Below, piece by piece: positions 17,803 through 25,919 of a DNA stretch of 64,000 nucleotides; position 1 is the first letter of the stretch, and each line of letters opens with the position of its first letter. Source of the DNA: Clostridia bacterium (lineage in GTDB: Bacteria; Bacillota; Clostridia; Christensenellales; Aristaeellaceae); the NCBI GenBank assembly GCA_017412715.1, contig JAFPWU010000010.1:62001-126000 (forward strand), written 5' to 3'. The position numbers and the translations under genes are program-made. The notes below the pieces were generated by a model, which was not told the DNA's origin, made no database searches, and was given only the letters and a program-made list of their open reading frames with translations.

Positions 17803-20259
17803 TCAGATCGAATTCCCCTGCTTCATCGCCTGGGTTCTCGCCCAGCCCGCGTCAATGGTATTCTGATGGGAGGTGGCATAAACGCCGATGGATTCCACCT
17901 GGGCCTGGGTCCTGGGGAAATGAATGCAGGTATGCCCGTTAAAATTATTATCCGTAAGATGCTGCGTTCCGTGGGGCATGGAGTGGATGGAGGCCATATA
18001 GACGCTGCCGTTCGCAAAAACGACCCAGACGGCCCGGGGGTTCCAGGTCTCGCCTCCGAACACTTTTTCCATCTTCGAGGTGTCCGTGGCGGTCAGGGGT
18101 TCGCAGTCCGCGTGCGCCCCTACGGAGAAAATGTGAACCTGCCAGGAAATGCCCGTCTCATAATCGTAGACCGTGGCGTAGGGGAAGCTCCTGCATACGT
18201 CCTTCACCGTAGTATACCAGTTGGCATACTGCACGCGGCTGGCGGTAGGCGTTCCCAGCGTGGCGGCCACCTTCACCGGCACCTGGGTCGCGGTTTCCGC
18301 AGCGCCGTCGTTCTTCGCGGCCACAGCGCCGGAGCTCTTCAGCTTCTTCAGGGTCTTCGTTCCCGCAACGCCGTCCGCCGTCAGCTTGTTGGCCTGCTGG
18401 AAGGCGACCAGCGCGGCGTAGGTCTTCGAGCCGAAATTGCCGTCCGCCTTTCCCGTCAGATACCCCAGCTCGATCAGCCGCGCCTGCAGCTCCTTCACCG
18501 CGTCTCCCGTGGAGCCCTTCCTCAGGTTTCCGTCATCCGGCGCGGGGGTCGCCGTGGCGGCGGCCTTGGCGGTCTTCGGATCCGGGGTCGGCGTCGCCGC
18601 CGCGCCCGCGCTGGCGGACGCCGCGTCGATGGAATACATCAGGCTGAGCGTGGCGGTTCCGGCGGTCCCGTCCACTCCCAGGCTGTTGTTCTTCTGGAAG
18701 GCCCGCACCGCCCGCTCCGTGGCTGTTCCGTAGTTTCCGTCCGGCTCCCCGGTCAGATAGCCCAGGTCAATCAGCTTCTGCTGCATCATGGCCACATCCG
18801 CGCTGACGGTTCCCTTCCGCAGGGTCTCATAGCTGGCGTCAGAGGGCAGGCCGCTCTCCTCGTCCCCGGGAGCCGGCGTGGTCTCCGGAATCGGGGTCGG
18901 CGTCTCTCCCTTCTTCATGGCCCTGGAGCTGAACAGCAGCTGATACGTAGCCTTGCCGGCCACGCCGTCCGCTTCCAGCCCGTTCGCCTCCTGGAAAGCC
19001 TTCAGGGCGATCACGCTCTGGGCGCCGAATTTGCCGTCCGTCACGCCCCGGTAATACCCCAGCTCCTTCAGGCGCTTCTGCACCGCCTTGGCGTCCGCGC
19101 TCTCGGTATTCCGTCTTACCGTGCTCCCCGGAATCTCATAGGTGGGCTCCGGCGTTGGGGTAGGCGTGGGCGCCGGCGTAGGCGTCTGATCCGCCGCTAG
19201 CGCGGAGGCGGAATAGACCGCCTTCAGCGTCTCCCCTCCGGCGACTCCGTCAGCCGTCAGGCCGTTCTTCTTCTGGAAGGCGATCACCGCCTTCTTTGTA
19301 GCAGTATCATAGGTCCGGGTAATCTCCCCGGTGTAGTATCCCATCACCTGCAGCTGAGCCTGCAGATCCGCCACCGCGTCCCCGGTGGCGTCCTTCTTAA
19401 TGGTGGCCCCGGCGACAGGGCTGACCACCGTAACCTTCGTCGCCTTTCCGGAGGCGTTCTTCGGTTTTCCGGAAAAGAGGAAAGCCTGGGTATTGGCGTC
19501 CATGATGCCGGTGGTCGGATATCCGTTGGCCTGCTGGAACAGCAGCACCGCGTTCTCCGTGGCCGCGCCGAACTTCCCGTCCGCTTCTCCCTTCAGGAAT
19601 CTCAGTTCGAGCAGGGCCTCCTGCAGGGCCTTCACCTCCGCACCCTCGCTGCCCTTTTCAAGCACCTTGTATTCCGCCTCGCTCTCCTCCGGGCTCAGGG
19701 AGGGGACCGGGGAGGGCGTGGCCGTGGCCTTGACCTTTTTGACTTCCTTCAGAATAATAAACTCGTTTTTCACATAGCCGCTGACGCCGTTGTATTCCAC
19801 CTCCGCCCAGGTCCCGCTGTTGGCCGTAACCGTAATTTCCGCTCCCTGGGGGATCTTTTTGAGCAGCGTGCTCCGGACGGATCTGGTGGACCGCAGGTTC
19901 ACCTTTTCCCGGGTATAGGTGGTATAGGGATAGCTGCTGACCACTTCCATGGGCTCCGCCGTCACGAGGGTGATCGCCTCCGAATCCGTGTTGACATAAT
20001 CACCCTTCACGTATCCGGTGGTCCCCTGATACTTCACCTTATAGAAGCTCCCCGTCTTTTCCAGCACCTCAATCTCCGCGCCGGAAGGAATATTCCCGAT
20101 GACCGTGGCATTGCCGGAGGCGCTCTTCCGCAGGCGGACAGAATCCTTCGTCGTGGTCAGGAAGGGATAGCTCAGCGCCGCCACCGCCAGACTGCATGCC
20201 AGCGTAAGCAGGACCATCACCCGGGCCCCGCGGCGAATCCACTTTTTCCATTCGGACAT
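17803..20259 (-). CDS. Exported SH3 / five-fold peptidoglycan-binding repeat protein
   Basis: The 818-residue product has a basic N-terminus and a signal or anchor segment (about 14-32). Two bacterial SH3 domains follow (about 35-90 and 110-170). Five PG_binding_1-like repeats run from about 200 to 665, each built on 'LQ..L..LGY..G..DG.FG..T..AV..FQ..N.L..DG..G..T', separated by Thr/Pro linkers. A distinct C-terminal domain of about 125 residues contains VGAHADCEPLTATD and GHTCIHFP. This C-terminal domain occurs in other clostridial wall proteins, but its activity is not known to me. The ATG at 20259 follows GGAGG. It has its own promoter (20354-20382). Expected role: wall-bound protein, perhaps an enzyme with Cys/His residues. 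Confidence 0.85.
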   Translation of the reverse strand: MSEWKKWIRRGARVMVLLTLACSLAVAALSYPFLTTTKDSVRLRKSASGNATVIGNIPSGAEIEVLEKTGSFYKVKYQGTTGYVKGDYVNTDSEAITLVTAEPMEVVSSYPYTTYTREKVNLRSTRSVRSTLLKKIPQGAEITVTANSGTWAEVEYNGVSGYVKNEFIILKEVKKVKATATPSPVPSLSPEESEAEYKVLEKGSEGAEVKALQEALLELRFLKGEADGKFGAATENAVLLFQQANGYPTTGIMDANTQAFLFSGKPKNASGKATKVTVVSPVAGATIKKDATGDAVADLQAQLQVMGYYTGEITRTYDTATKKAVIAFQKKNGLTADGVAGGETLKAVYSASALAADQTPTPAPTPTPTPEPTYEIPGSTVRRNTESADAKAVQKRLKELGYYRGVTDGKFGAQSVIALKAFQEANGLEADGVAGKATYQLLFSSRAMKKGETPTPIPETTPAPGDEESGLPSDASYETLRKGTVSADVAMMQQKLIDLGYLTGEPDGNYGTATERAVRAFQKNNSLGVDGTAGTATLSLMYSIDAASASAGAAATPTPDPKTAKAAATATPAPDDGNLRKGSTGDAVKELQARLIELGYLTGKADGNFGSKTYAALVAFQQANKLTADGVAGTKTLKKLKSSGAVAAKNDGAAETATQVPVKVAATLGTPTASRVQYANWYTTVKDVCRSFPYATVYDYETGISWQVHIFSVGAHADCEPLTATDTSKMEKVFGGETWNPRAVWVVFANGSVYMASIHSMPHGTQHLTDNNFNGHTCIHFPRTQAQVESIGVYATSHQNTIDAGWARTQAMKQGNSI

Positions 20260-20353
20260 ACTTTCTACCTCCATCCTGCAATCACGCGTCCCGGCTGCAA
20301 CCGTCATTTGACGCAAAATCAAAAATCCTGTGGACAGACCGATACACGGTTAC

Positions 20354-20382
20354 ATTCTACCGATGCGAACGGGTTTTGTCAA
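20354..20382 (-). promoter_or_regulatory. Promoter for the SH3/peptidoglycan-binding protein
   Basis: TTGACA, 17-nt spacer, TAGAAT on the minus strand, just downstream of the rnc stop codon. It allows expression independent of rnc. Confidence 0.75.
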
Positions 20383-20414
20383 CAGGATTTTTACATTTCC
20401 GTAATATTTATTTT

Positions 20415-21065
20415 TTATTTCTGTAAAATGTTCAGAGCCTTCAGCGCCGCCTCCTGCTCCGCGTGTTTTTTGGAGTTTCCCTCCCCCGTGGCCAGCGGTT
20501 TCCCGTCCCGGTACACCGTCGCCTCAAAGTGAGGATCGTGGGCCGGCCCCCGCTGAGCGGTAATCCGGTACTGGGGCGGTTCACCCCCGCCCTTCTGGAG
20601 CAGCTCCTGCAGGGCGCCTTTGCTGTCCTGGGTCGGCCGCTGCACTTCCTCCAGATCCGGCCAGCACCGCTCCATCACCTTCCGGGCCGCCTCCATCCCT
20701 CCGTCCAGATAGACGGCGGCCAGGATGGCTTCCATGGCATCGCACAGGACGCTGGGTTTTTCCCGGCCTCCCGTCATGTCCTCGCCCCGATCCATGATCA
20801 GGGCCTCGCCCACCCCCAGCCTCCCGGCGATCTGGCTCAGGGAGGCCTCGCAGACCAGCAGGGCCCGCAGATGGGTCAGGCTTCCTTCCCGCTCCTCCGG
20901 ATGCTCCCGGAAAAGCTTGTCGCTCATCAGATACTGCAGCACCGCGTCTCCCAGGAACTCCAGGCGCTGATTATCCTTCCGGCCCATGGAGGGGTGCGTC
21001 AAAGCGCGGCGCAGCAGCGCCGCGTCGCGAAAGGTATACCCCAGATTCTTCTCAAGGCTTGTCAT
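20415..21065 (-). CDS. rnc: Ribonuclease III
   Basis: The 216-residue enzyme has the RNase III signature NQRLEFLGDAVL (about 32-43), the second acidic cluster in CDAMEAILAAVYLDGG, and a C-terminal dsRNA-binding domain (about 150-216) ending in GEGNSKKHAEQEAA. It processes rRNA precursors and other double-stranded RNA. The order plsX-acpP-rnc is widely conserved in Bacillota. The gap from acpP is 18 nt. Confidence 0.96.
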   Translation of the reverse strand: MTSLEKNLGYTFRDAALLRRALTHPSMGRKDNQRLEFLGDAVLQYLMSDKLFREHPEEREGSLTHLRALLVCEASLSQIAGRLGVGEALIMDRGEDMTGGREKPSVLCDAMEAILAAVYLDGGMEAARKVMERCWPDLEEVQRPTQDSKGALQELLQKGGGEPPQYRITAQRGPAHDPHFEATVYRDGKPLATGEGNSKKHAEQEAALKALNILQK

Positions 21066-21083
21066 CCGTCCTCAGCGTTCCCT

Positions 21084-21311
21084 TTATTTCATGCTGTCGA
21101 TGTACTTTACCACGTCGCCGACCGTCTTCAGCTTCATGATCTGGTCATCCTCCACGGTGATGCCGAACTGGTCCTCCAGATCCATGATCATGACCATAAT
21201 GTTGGCGGAATCCGCCTTCAGATCCTCCACCAGGCGGGAATCCTCCGTAATGGCGGACGCGTCCACCCGAAGCTGACTTGCAATCATTTCCTTCACGGTA
21301 TCAAATGTCAT
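21084..21311 (-). CDS. acpP: Acyl carrier protein
   Basis: The 75-residue acidic protein has the phosphopantetheine attachment Ser in LKADSANIM (usual form is DSL; here the Leu is Ala). The start ATG at 21311 is 8 nt after GGAGG; an upstream in-frame ATG overlaps that Shine-Dalgarno. It carries acyl groups for fatty-acid and phospholipid synthesis and sits directly after plsX. Confidence 0.93.
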   Translation of the reverse strand: MTFDTVKEMIASQLRVDASAITEDSRLVEDLKADSANIMVMIMDLEDQFGITVEDDQIMKLKTVGDVVKYIDSMK

Positions 21312-21375
21312 CTTTCTGTCCTCCTTCATCCTTGTCCTTATGTCTTCGGTCCCGGTCGATTCCGGACCGCAAACA

Positions 21376-22368
21376 TCATTCCCGGCTTACGCCCGCGGCG
21401 ATGGTTTCCACAACCTTTCCGCGGATCATCTTCTGGCACTGCCCGATGGCGCAGGCGAACGCGTGGGCATTGCTGGATCCGTGGGCCTTTACCACAGCCC
21501 CCTGGACGCCCAGCAGCGGTGCTCCGCCTACTTCCGTGTAATCCATGAGCTTCTTTACCCGGCGGAATGCCGGCTTACCGATCAGCCCGGCCACCTTGCC
21601 CCGGGTATCCGCCATCAGCTCCTGCTTGATAATCCCCATCAGGGTTCCGGCCACGCCCTCCATAAACTTCAGCACCAGATTTCCGCTGAAGCCGTCCGCC
21701 ACCAGCACATCCGCCTGGTCGGCGGTAATGTCGCGGGCTTCCACATTTCCGACGAAATGATAGGGGGCCTGCTCCATCAGCGGATAGGTTGCCTTGACCA
21801 GCGCGTTCCCCTTTTCCGCCTCCGCCCCGATATTGATCAGGCCTACCCTGGGCTTCTCCAGCCCCATGACGCCCCGCATATAGGCCTCACCCATCATCCC
21901 GAACTGCACCAGGTATTCCGGCTTGCAGTCCACATTGGCGCCGCAGTCAATCAGCAGGAAATGTCCTTTCCCGTTGGGCAGCAGCGGGGCCAGGGCCGGG
22001 CGCTCAATTCCGGGGATCCGGCCCAGCCGGAACATGCCTCCCGCCAGCACCGCGCCGGTGCTCCCCGCGGAGACGAAGCCTTCGCAGCTGCCCTCCCGCA
22101 GGGCCAGCATTCCCTTCACCGTGGCGCTGCCGGTCTTTTTCCGGACGCCCATCACCGGGCTTTCATGATTGGTAATCACCTCCGGCGCGTCGTCCAGGGT
22201 AATCCGGTCCCGAACATCCTGGGCGGAGGCCAGCAGGGGTTCCACCTGAGCCGCCGGGCCGCCGAGCGTCACCTGCAGCTCCGGATCCCCCCGCAGCGCT
22301 TCCAGCGTGCCTTCCACAATCACCTGGGGCGCATTGTCCCCGCCCATGGCATCAATGTAAATCTTCAT
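21376..22368 (-). CDS. plsX: Phosphate acyltransferase PlsX
   Basis: The 330-residue protein begins IYIDAMGGDNAP and contains HESPVMGVRKKTGSA, VSAGSTGAVLAG and LVADGFSGNLVLK, all typical of PlsX. It converts acyl-ACP to acyl-phosphate, the donor for glycerol-3-phosphate acylation. It lies immediately upstream of acpP and 12 nt after proS. Length is standard. Confidence 0.96.
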   Translation of the reverse strand: MKIYIDAMGGDNAPQVIVEGTLEALRGDPELQVTLGGPAAQVEPLLASAQDVRDRITLDDAPEVITNHESPVMGVRKKTGSATVKGMLALREGSCEGFVSAGSTGAVLAGGMFRLGRIPGIERPALAPLLPNGKGHFLLIDCGANVDCKPEYLVQFGMMGEAYMRGVMGLEKPRVGLINIGAEAEKGNALVKATYPLMEQAPYHFVGNVEARDITADQADVLVADGFSGNLVLKFMEGVAGTLMGIIKQELMADTRGKVAGLIGKPAFRRVKKLMDYTEVGGAPLLGVQGAVVKAHGSSNAHAFACAIGQCQKMIRGKVVETIAAGVSRE

Positions 22369-22380
22369 CCTGTTCCCTCA

Positions 22381-23826
22381 TCAATACGCCTTGGCAAAAT
22401 ACATGACCTTCTTCGCAGGCTTCCCGCAGCAGACGCAGGTGTCCCCAAAGGTCTGGCCCGCCTGGTCAAAGGGCATGTTCCGGGAGGAGGCGTTGAACTT
22501 TTCCTTGATTTCATCCTCGCAGGCCTGCTCGCCGCACCACATGGCCCTGGCAAAGCCGCTCTGCACCGCTTCTCCCAGTTCCTCCATGTTCCGGACGGTC
22601 ACCGTCCGTTCGTCCCGGAACTTTTTCGCCTGCCGGAACAGCGTCGCCTGAATGTCCTCCAGCAGCTCGCCCAGCTTTTCGGAAAGGCCTTCCAGCGGCA
22701 GGGTGAACTTCTCCAGCGTGTCCCTGCGGAACACGGTCACGACCCCGTTTTCCAGGTCCCTGGGCCCGACCTCCAGCCGGACCGGCACGCCCTTCAGCTC
22801 CCAGTCGTTGAACTTGAATCCGGGGGACACCGTATCCCGGTCATCCAGCTTCACCCGGAATCCCGCCGCCTTCAGCTCTCCATACAGCTTTTCGCAGGCC
22901 TCCATCACCCCGCCCTTATGCGCGGCGATGGGAAGGATGACCGCCTGGATCGGGGCCACCTTCGGAGGAAGCCTCAGCCCGCGCTCATCCCCGTGGGTCA
23001 TGATGATGGCCCCGATCAGCCGGGTGCTGGTTCCCCAGGAGGTCTCATGCACATAGGTCAGCCTGCCTTCTTTATTCTGGTACTGAATGTTGTAGGCCTC
23101 GGCGAAATTCGTGCCGAAATTATGGCTGGTCCCCGCCTGCAGGGCCTTTCCGTCCTGCATCATGGCTTCCATGGAATAGGTGGCCCGGGCGCCGGCGAAC
23201 TTTTCCTTGTCGCTCTTCTGGCCCACATAGACCGGAATGGCCAGCACATTCTCGGCCACCTCCCGGTATACCTCCAGCATCCGAAGCGTCTCTTCCTCCG
23301 CCTCCTCCGCCGTGGCATGAATCGTATGTCCTTCCTGCCAGAGGAACTCGCTGGTCCGCAGGAAGGGGCGCGTGGCCTTCTCCCAGCGCATCACGGAGCA
23401 CCACTGGTTATACATCATGGGAAGGTCCCGCCAGGTCTGCACCCACTTGGAATACATGGTGCAGAAGATGGTCTCGCTGGTGGGCCGGATGGCCAGCCGC
23501 TCGGTCAGGGGCTCCGTGCCGCCCTGGGTTACCCAGGCCACTTCCGGCGCAAAGCCTTCCACATGCTCCGCTTCCTTCATCAGCAGGCTTTCGGGGATCA
23601 GCATCGGGAAATACACGTTCTGCGCCCCGGTCTCCTTGAAGCGGGCATCCATCTCCGCCTGAATCCGCTCCCAGATGGCATAGCCGTAAGGCCGGATGAT
23701 CATGCATCCCCGCACCGGCGCATAATCACACAGCTCCGTCTGCTTGATCACGTCCGTATACCACTGGGAAAAATCCTCGCTGCGCGGGGTAATATGGGTG
23801 ACAAATTCCTGTTTTTCCTTGGCCAT
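22381..23826 (-). CDS. proS: Proline-tRNA ligase (archaeal/eukaryal-type ProS)
   Basis: The 481-residue class II synthetase has motif 1 around VYFPMLIPESLL, motif 2 in RWEKATRPFLRTSEFLWQEGH, and RPTSETIFCTMYSKW. The short form, lack of an editing insertion, and C-terminal zinc-type cysteines (CGEQACEDE and CVCCGKPA) with terminal Tyr are those of ProS type 3, common in archaea, eukaryotes and some Bacillota. The ATG at 23826 follows GGAGG. The next gene is plsX. Confidence 0.95.
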   Translation of the reverse strand: MAKEKQEFVTHITPRSEDFSQWYTDVIKQTELCDYAPVRGCMIIRPYGYAIWERIQAEMDARFKETGAQNVYFPMLIPESLLMKEAEHVEGFAPEVAWVTQGGTEPLTERLAIRPTSETIFCTMYSKWVQTWRDLPMMYNQWCSVMRWEKATRPFLRTSEFLWQEGHTIHATAEEAEEETLRMLEVYREVAENVLAIPVYVGQKSDKEKFAGARATYSMEAMMQDGKALQAGTSHNFGTNFAEAYNIQYQNKEGRLTYVHETSWGTSTRLIGAIIMTHGDERGLRLPPKVAPIQAVILPIAAHKGGVMEACEKLYGELKAAGFRVKLDDRDTVSPGFKFNDWELKGVPVRLEVGPRDLENGVVTVFRRDTLEKFTLPLEGLSEKLGELLEDIQATLFRQAKKFRDERTVTVRNMEELGEAVQSGFARAMWCGEQACEDEIKEKFNASSRNMPFDQAGQTFGDTCVCCGKPAKKVMYFAKAY

Positions 23827-23858
23827 GGGACCTTTCCTCCCTGTTTCTTCTTTTTCCG

Positions 23859-25043
23859 TTATCTGGGCAGTGAGATGGAGTAGACCGCATCTCCTGCCGC
23901 CACAATGGCTCTTCCATCCGCCGTGATGCCGTAGTAAGCCGTCACGGAAGCATTCTCCGGCAGGGGCATCCCGCTGACGAAGAACCGCTGGCTGTTCACG
24001 TCCGCCCGGTACAGATACCGGGATCCGAAGGCGTAAATATTGCTCCGCCAGATGCAGGCGCCCACGCACTCCGTGGGCAGGGTATACCGTTTCTCGTCGG
24101 CCCCCTCCAGCACCCGCAGCTCCGTGATGGTCTGGACGCTGCTGGTCTGGGAAGTCGGCGCGAGCATCATCTTGGCCGCGCCCCGCTCCGGAATTTCATA
24201 ATCAATCAGCTTCCACCCGTAGACCAGCATGGTGGAATTGGTATCCTGCACGCATTTGTAATCGTAGGTGTAGCACTGCTGGGTATTAAACACCCGGAGC
24301 CTGGCGTTCTCGTAGATCACCTTGTAAGCCAGAGCCTCTCCGAGGCTCACCTCCCCGGTGTTCATCTTGCCGATCTGGAAGGTGTTCATGATGGTGTTCG
24401 GAGCGGTGCCGAACACATCCAGGCTCAGGGTCCAGAGATAGTCCCCCTGATCCCCGAAGAAGCCGGTGTCCAGAATCATCAGCCCGGAAAAGGCCTCCTG
24501 CTCCACGTCGATCTGGGTTCCCTGCAGATCCTTCACGATCAGCTTGGACTCCGTATCCGATCCCACCACCACCGCGCAGTACCGCTCGCCCACCCGGACG
24601 AACTGTACCGTGCCTTCCATGCTCTCGTTATAGGTGGAATTGCCGTTGGCGTCCACCAGGTACATCTGCATTCCGCTCCAGATCGCCACGTGCCGGGGCC
24701 CCGCGTAAAAGGAGGCCTCCCCGCCCGCCGGGAAACTCCACCGGATGACCCCTGTGGAGCTCAGACAGTGCAGGTAAGCTCCATCGTAGTACAGGATACT
24801 CTCCCCGAAGGGAGTCACATCCTGGTTTGCGTAGCAGGGAAGCTTTGCCGCGTCTGTCTCCCGGGCCGTGGTCTGCCTCAGGAACCGGATCCCGAGCAGC
24901 ACCGCCACCACAGCGGTCACCAGGATAATCCAGCCCCTGATCTGCCGGCCTCTCTTTGGGCTCTGGGTCTGAGGGCGCTGGGATGAGTTGCGGCGCTGGG
25001 ACCGAACAAGCTGGTCGCTCTGCGGATTTCTCGCTCTTGCCAT
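23859..25043 (-). CDS. DUF5711-like single-pass membrane protein with propeller-like domain
   Basis: The 394-residue protein has a basic, Arg/Gln-rich N-terminus, one membrane segment (about 37-58), and an extracytoplasmic region of repeated beta strands such as SILYYDGAYLHCLSSTG and QMYLVDANGNSTY, consistent with the DUF5711 family. Topology resembles the protein at the left edge of the window. Function is unknown. It sits between mrp and proS with short gaps (about 17 and 32 nt). Confidence 0.8.
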   Translation of the reverse strand: MARARNPQSDQLVRSQRRNSSQRPQTQSPKRGRQIRGWIILVTAVVAVLLGIRFLRQTTARETDAAKLPCYANQDVTPFGESILYYDGAYLHCLSSTGVIRWSFPAGGEASFYAGPRHVAIWSGMQMYLVDANGNSTYNESMEGTVQFVRVGERYCAVVVGSDTESKLIVKDLQGTQIDVEQEAFSGLMILDTGFFGDQGDYLWTLSLDVFGTAPNTIMNTFQIGKMNTGEVSLGEALAYKVIYENARLRVFNTQQCYTYDYKCVQDTNSTMLVYGWKLIDYEIPERGAAKMMLAPTSQTSSVQTITELRVLEGADEKRYTLPTECVGACIWRSNIYAFGSRYLYRADVNSQRFFVSGMPLPENASVTAYYGITADGRAIVAAGDAVYSISLPR

Positions 25044-25060
25044 TCAGCCCCTCCCCGGTC

Positions 25061-25900
25061 TTATCCGATTTTTCTGGCGGGACAGTTTTCCACGGCGGCC
25101 AGCGCCCCGTCCATCCAGTCCTCGTTGAACAGTTCGATCACTCCCGTATCGCATTCCCGTGCCAGGGCCGGATCCATGGGCAGGCGGGCCAGCAGGGGAA
25201 TGGAATGCTGCATGGCTATCTTCTCCGTGCTGCTTTCCCCGAAGGGATAGATCTTCTTTCCGCAGTCCGGGCAGGCGATCCAGCTCATGTTCTCGATGAT
25301 TCCGAGCACGGGGATGTCCATCATCTTCGCCATATTCAGCGCCTTTTCCACGATCATGCCCACCAGTTCCTGGGGGCTGGTGACGATCAGAATCCCGTCC
25401 ACAGGCAGGCTCTGGAACACGGTCAGCGGCACATCCCCCGTTCCCGGAGGCATATCCACGAACATATAATCCACTTCTCCCCAGACGACATCCGACCAGA
25501 ACTGCTTCACCGTGCCGCTGATGAGGCTTCCCCGCCACACCACCGGATCCGTGTCATTCTCCAGCAGCAGGTTCACGCTCATCATCTTCACGCCCGTCCG
25601 GCTCTCCGCGGGCAGAATCCCTTCGTCGCTGCCCATGGCGGGGTCCCGGACTCCGAACATCTTCGGAATGCTGGGCCCGGTCACATCGCCGTCCAGAATG
25701 GCTGTGGAAAAACCGTTCCGCCTGGCCAGCACCGCCAGCAGGCCGGTAACCAGGCTCTTGCCCACGCCGCCCTTGCCGCTGACCACGGCAATGACCTTCT
25801 TCACCTTGCTGTGGGCGTTGGCGGGCGCCAGCAGGCTCTCGGCGGTTCTGCTGGCGCAATCCGCACCGCAGGAGGAACAATCATGGGTACATTCTGACAT
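25061..25900 (-). CDS. Mrp/NBP35-family P-loop ATPase (Fe-S carrier type)
   Basis: The 279-residue protein has an N-terminal Cys cluster (CTHDCSSCGADC), the deviant Walker A GKGGVGKS (about 42-49), DGDVTGPSIPKMFG, DMPPGTGDVPLT, and the paired CPDCG near residue 215 that binds the bridging cluster in this family. It is expected to assemble or deliver Fe-S clusters in the cytoplasm. The ATG at 25900 follows GAGGTGAAGG; the upstream lipoprotein gene stops 20 nt earlier. Confidence 0.9.
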   Translation of the reverse strand: MSECTHDCSSCGADCASRTAESLLAPANAHSKVKKVIAVVSGKGGVGKSLVTGLLAVLARRNGFSTAILDGDVTGPSIPKMFGVRDPAMGSDEGILPAESRTGVKMMSVNLLLENDTDPVVWRGSLISGTVKQFWSDVVWGEVDYMFVDMPPGTGDVPLTVFQSLPVDGILIVTSPQELVGMIVEKALNMAKMMDIPVLGIIENMSWIACPDCGKKIYPFGESSTEKIAMQHSIPLLARLPMDPALARECDTGVIELFNEDWMDGALAAVENCPARKIG

Positions 25901-25919
25901 ATCCTTCACCTCGTGAAAA

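Noticed and set aside
17803..20259. Repeated DNA that could suggest a repeat array or CRISPR
   Set aside because: The periodicity of about 200 to 300 bp is from coding repeats of peptidoglycan-binding domains, not spacer-repeat DNA; the same holds at 25920-27695.
21340..23883. Long rightward frame opposite plsX and proS
   Set aside because: Both opposite genes are complete and well conserved; no domain is visible in this frame.
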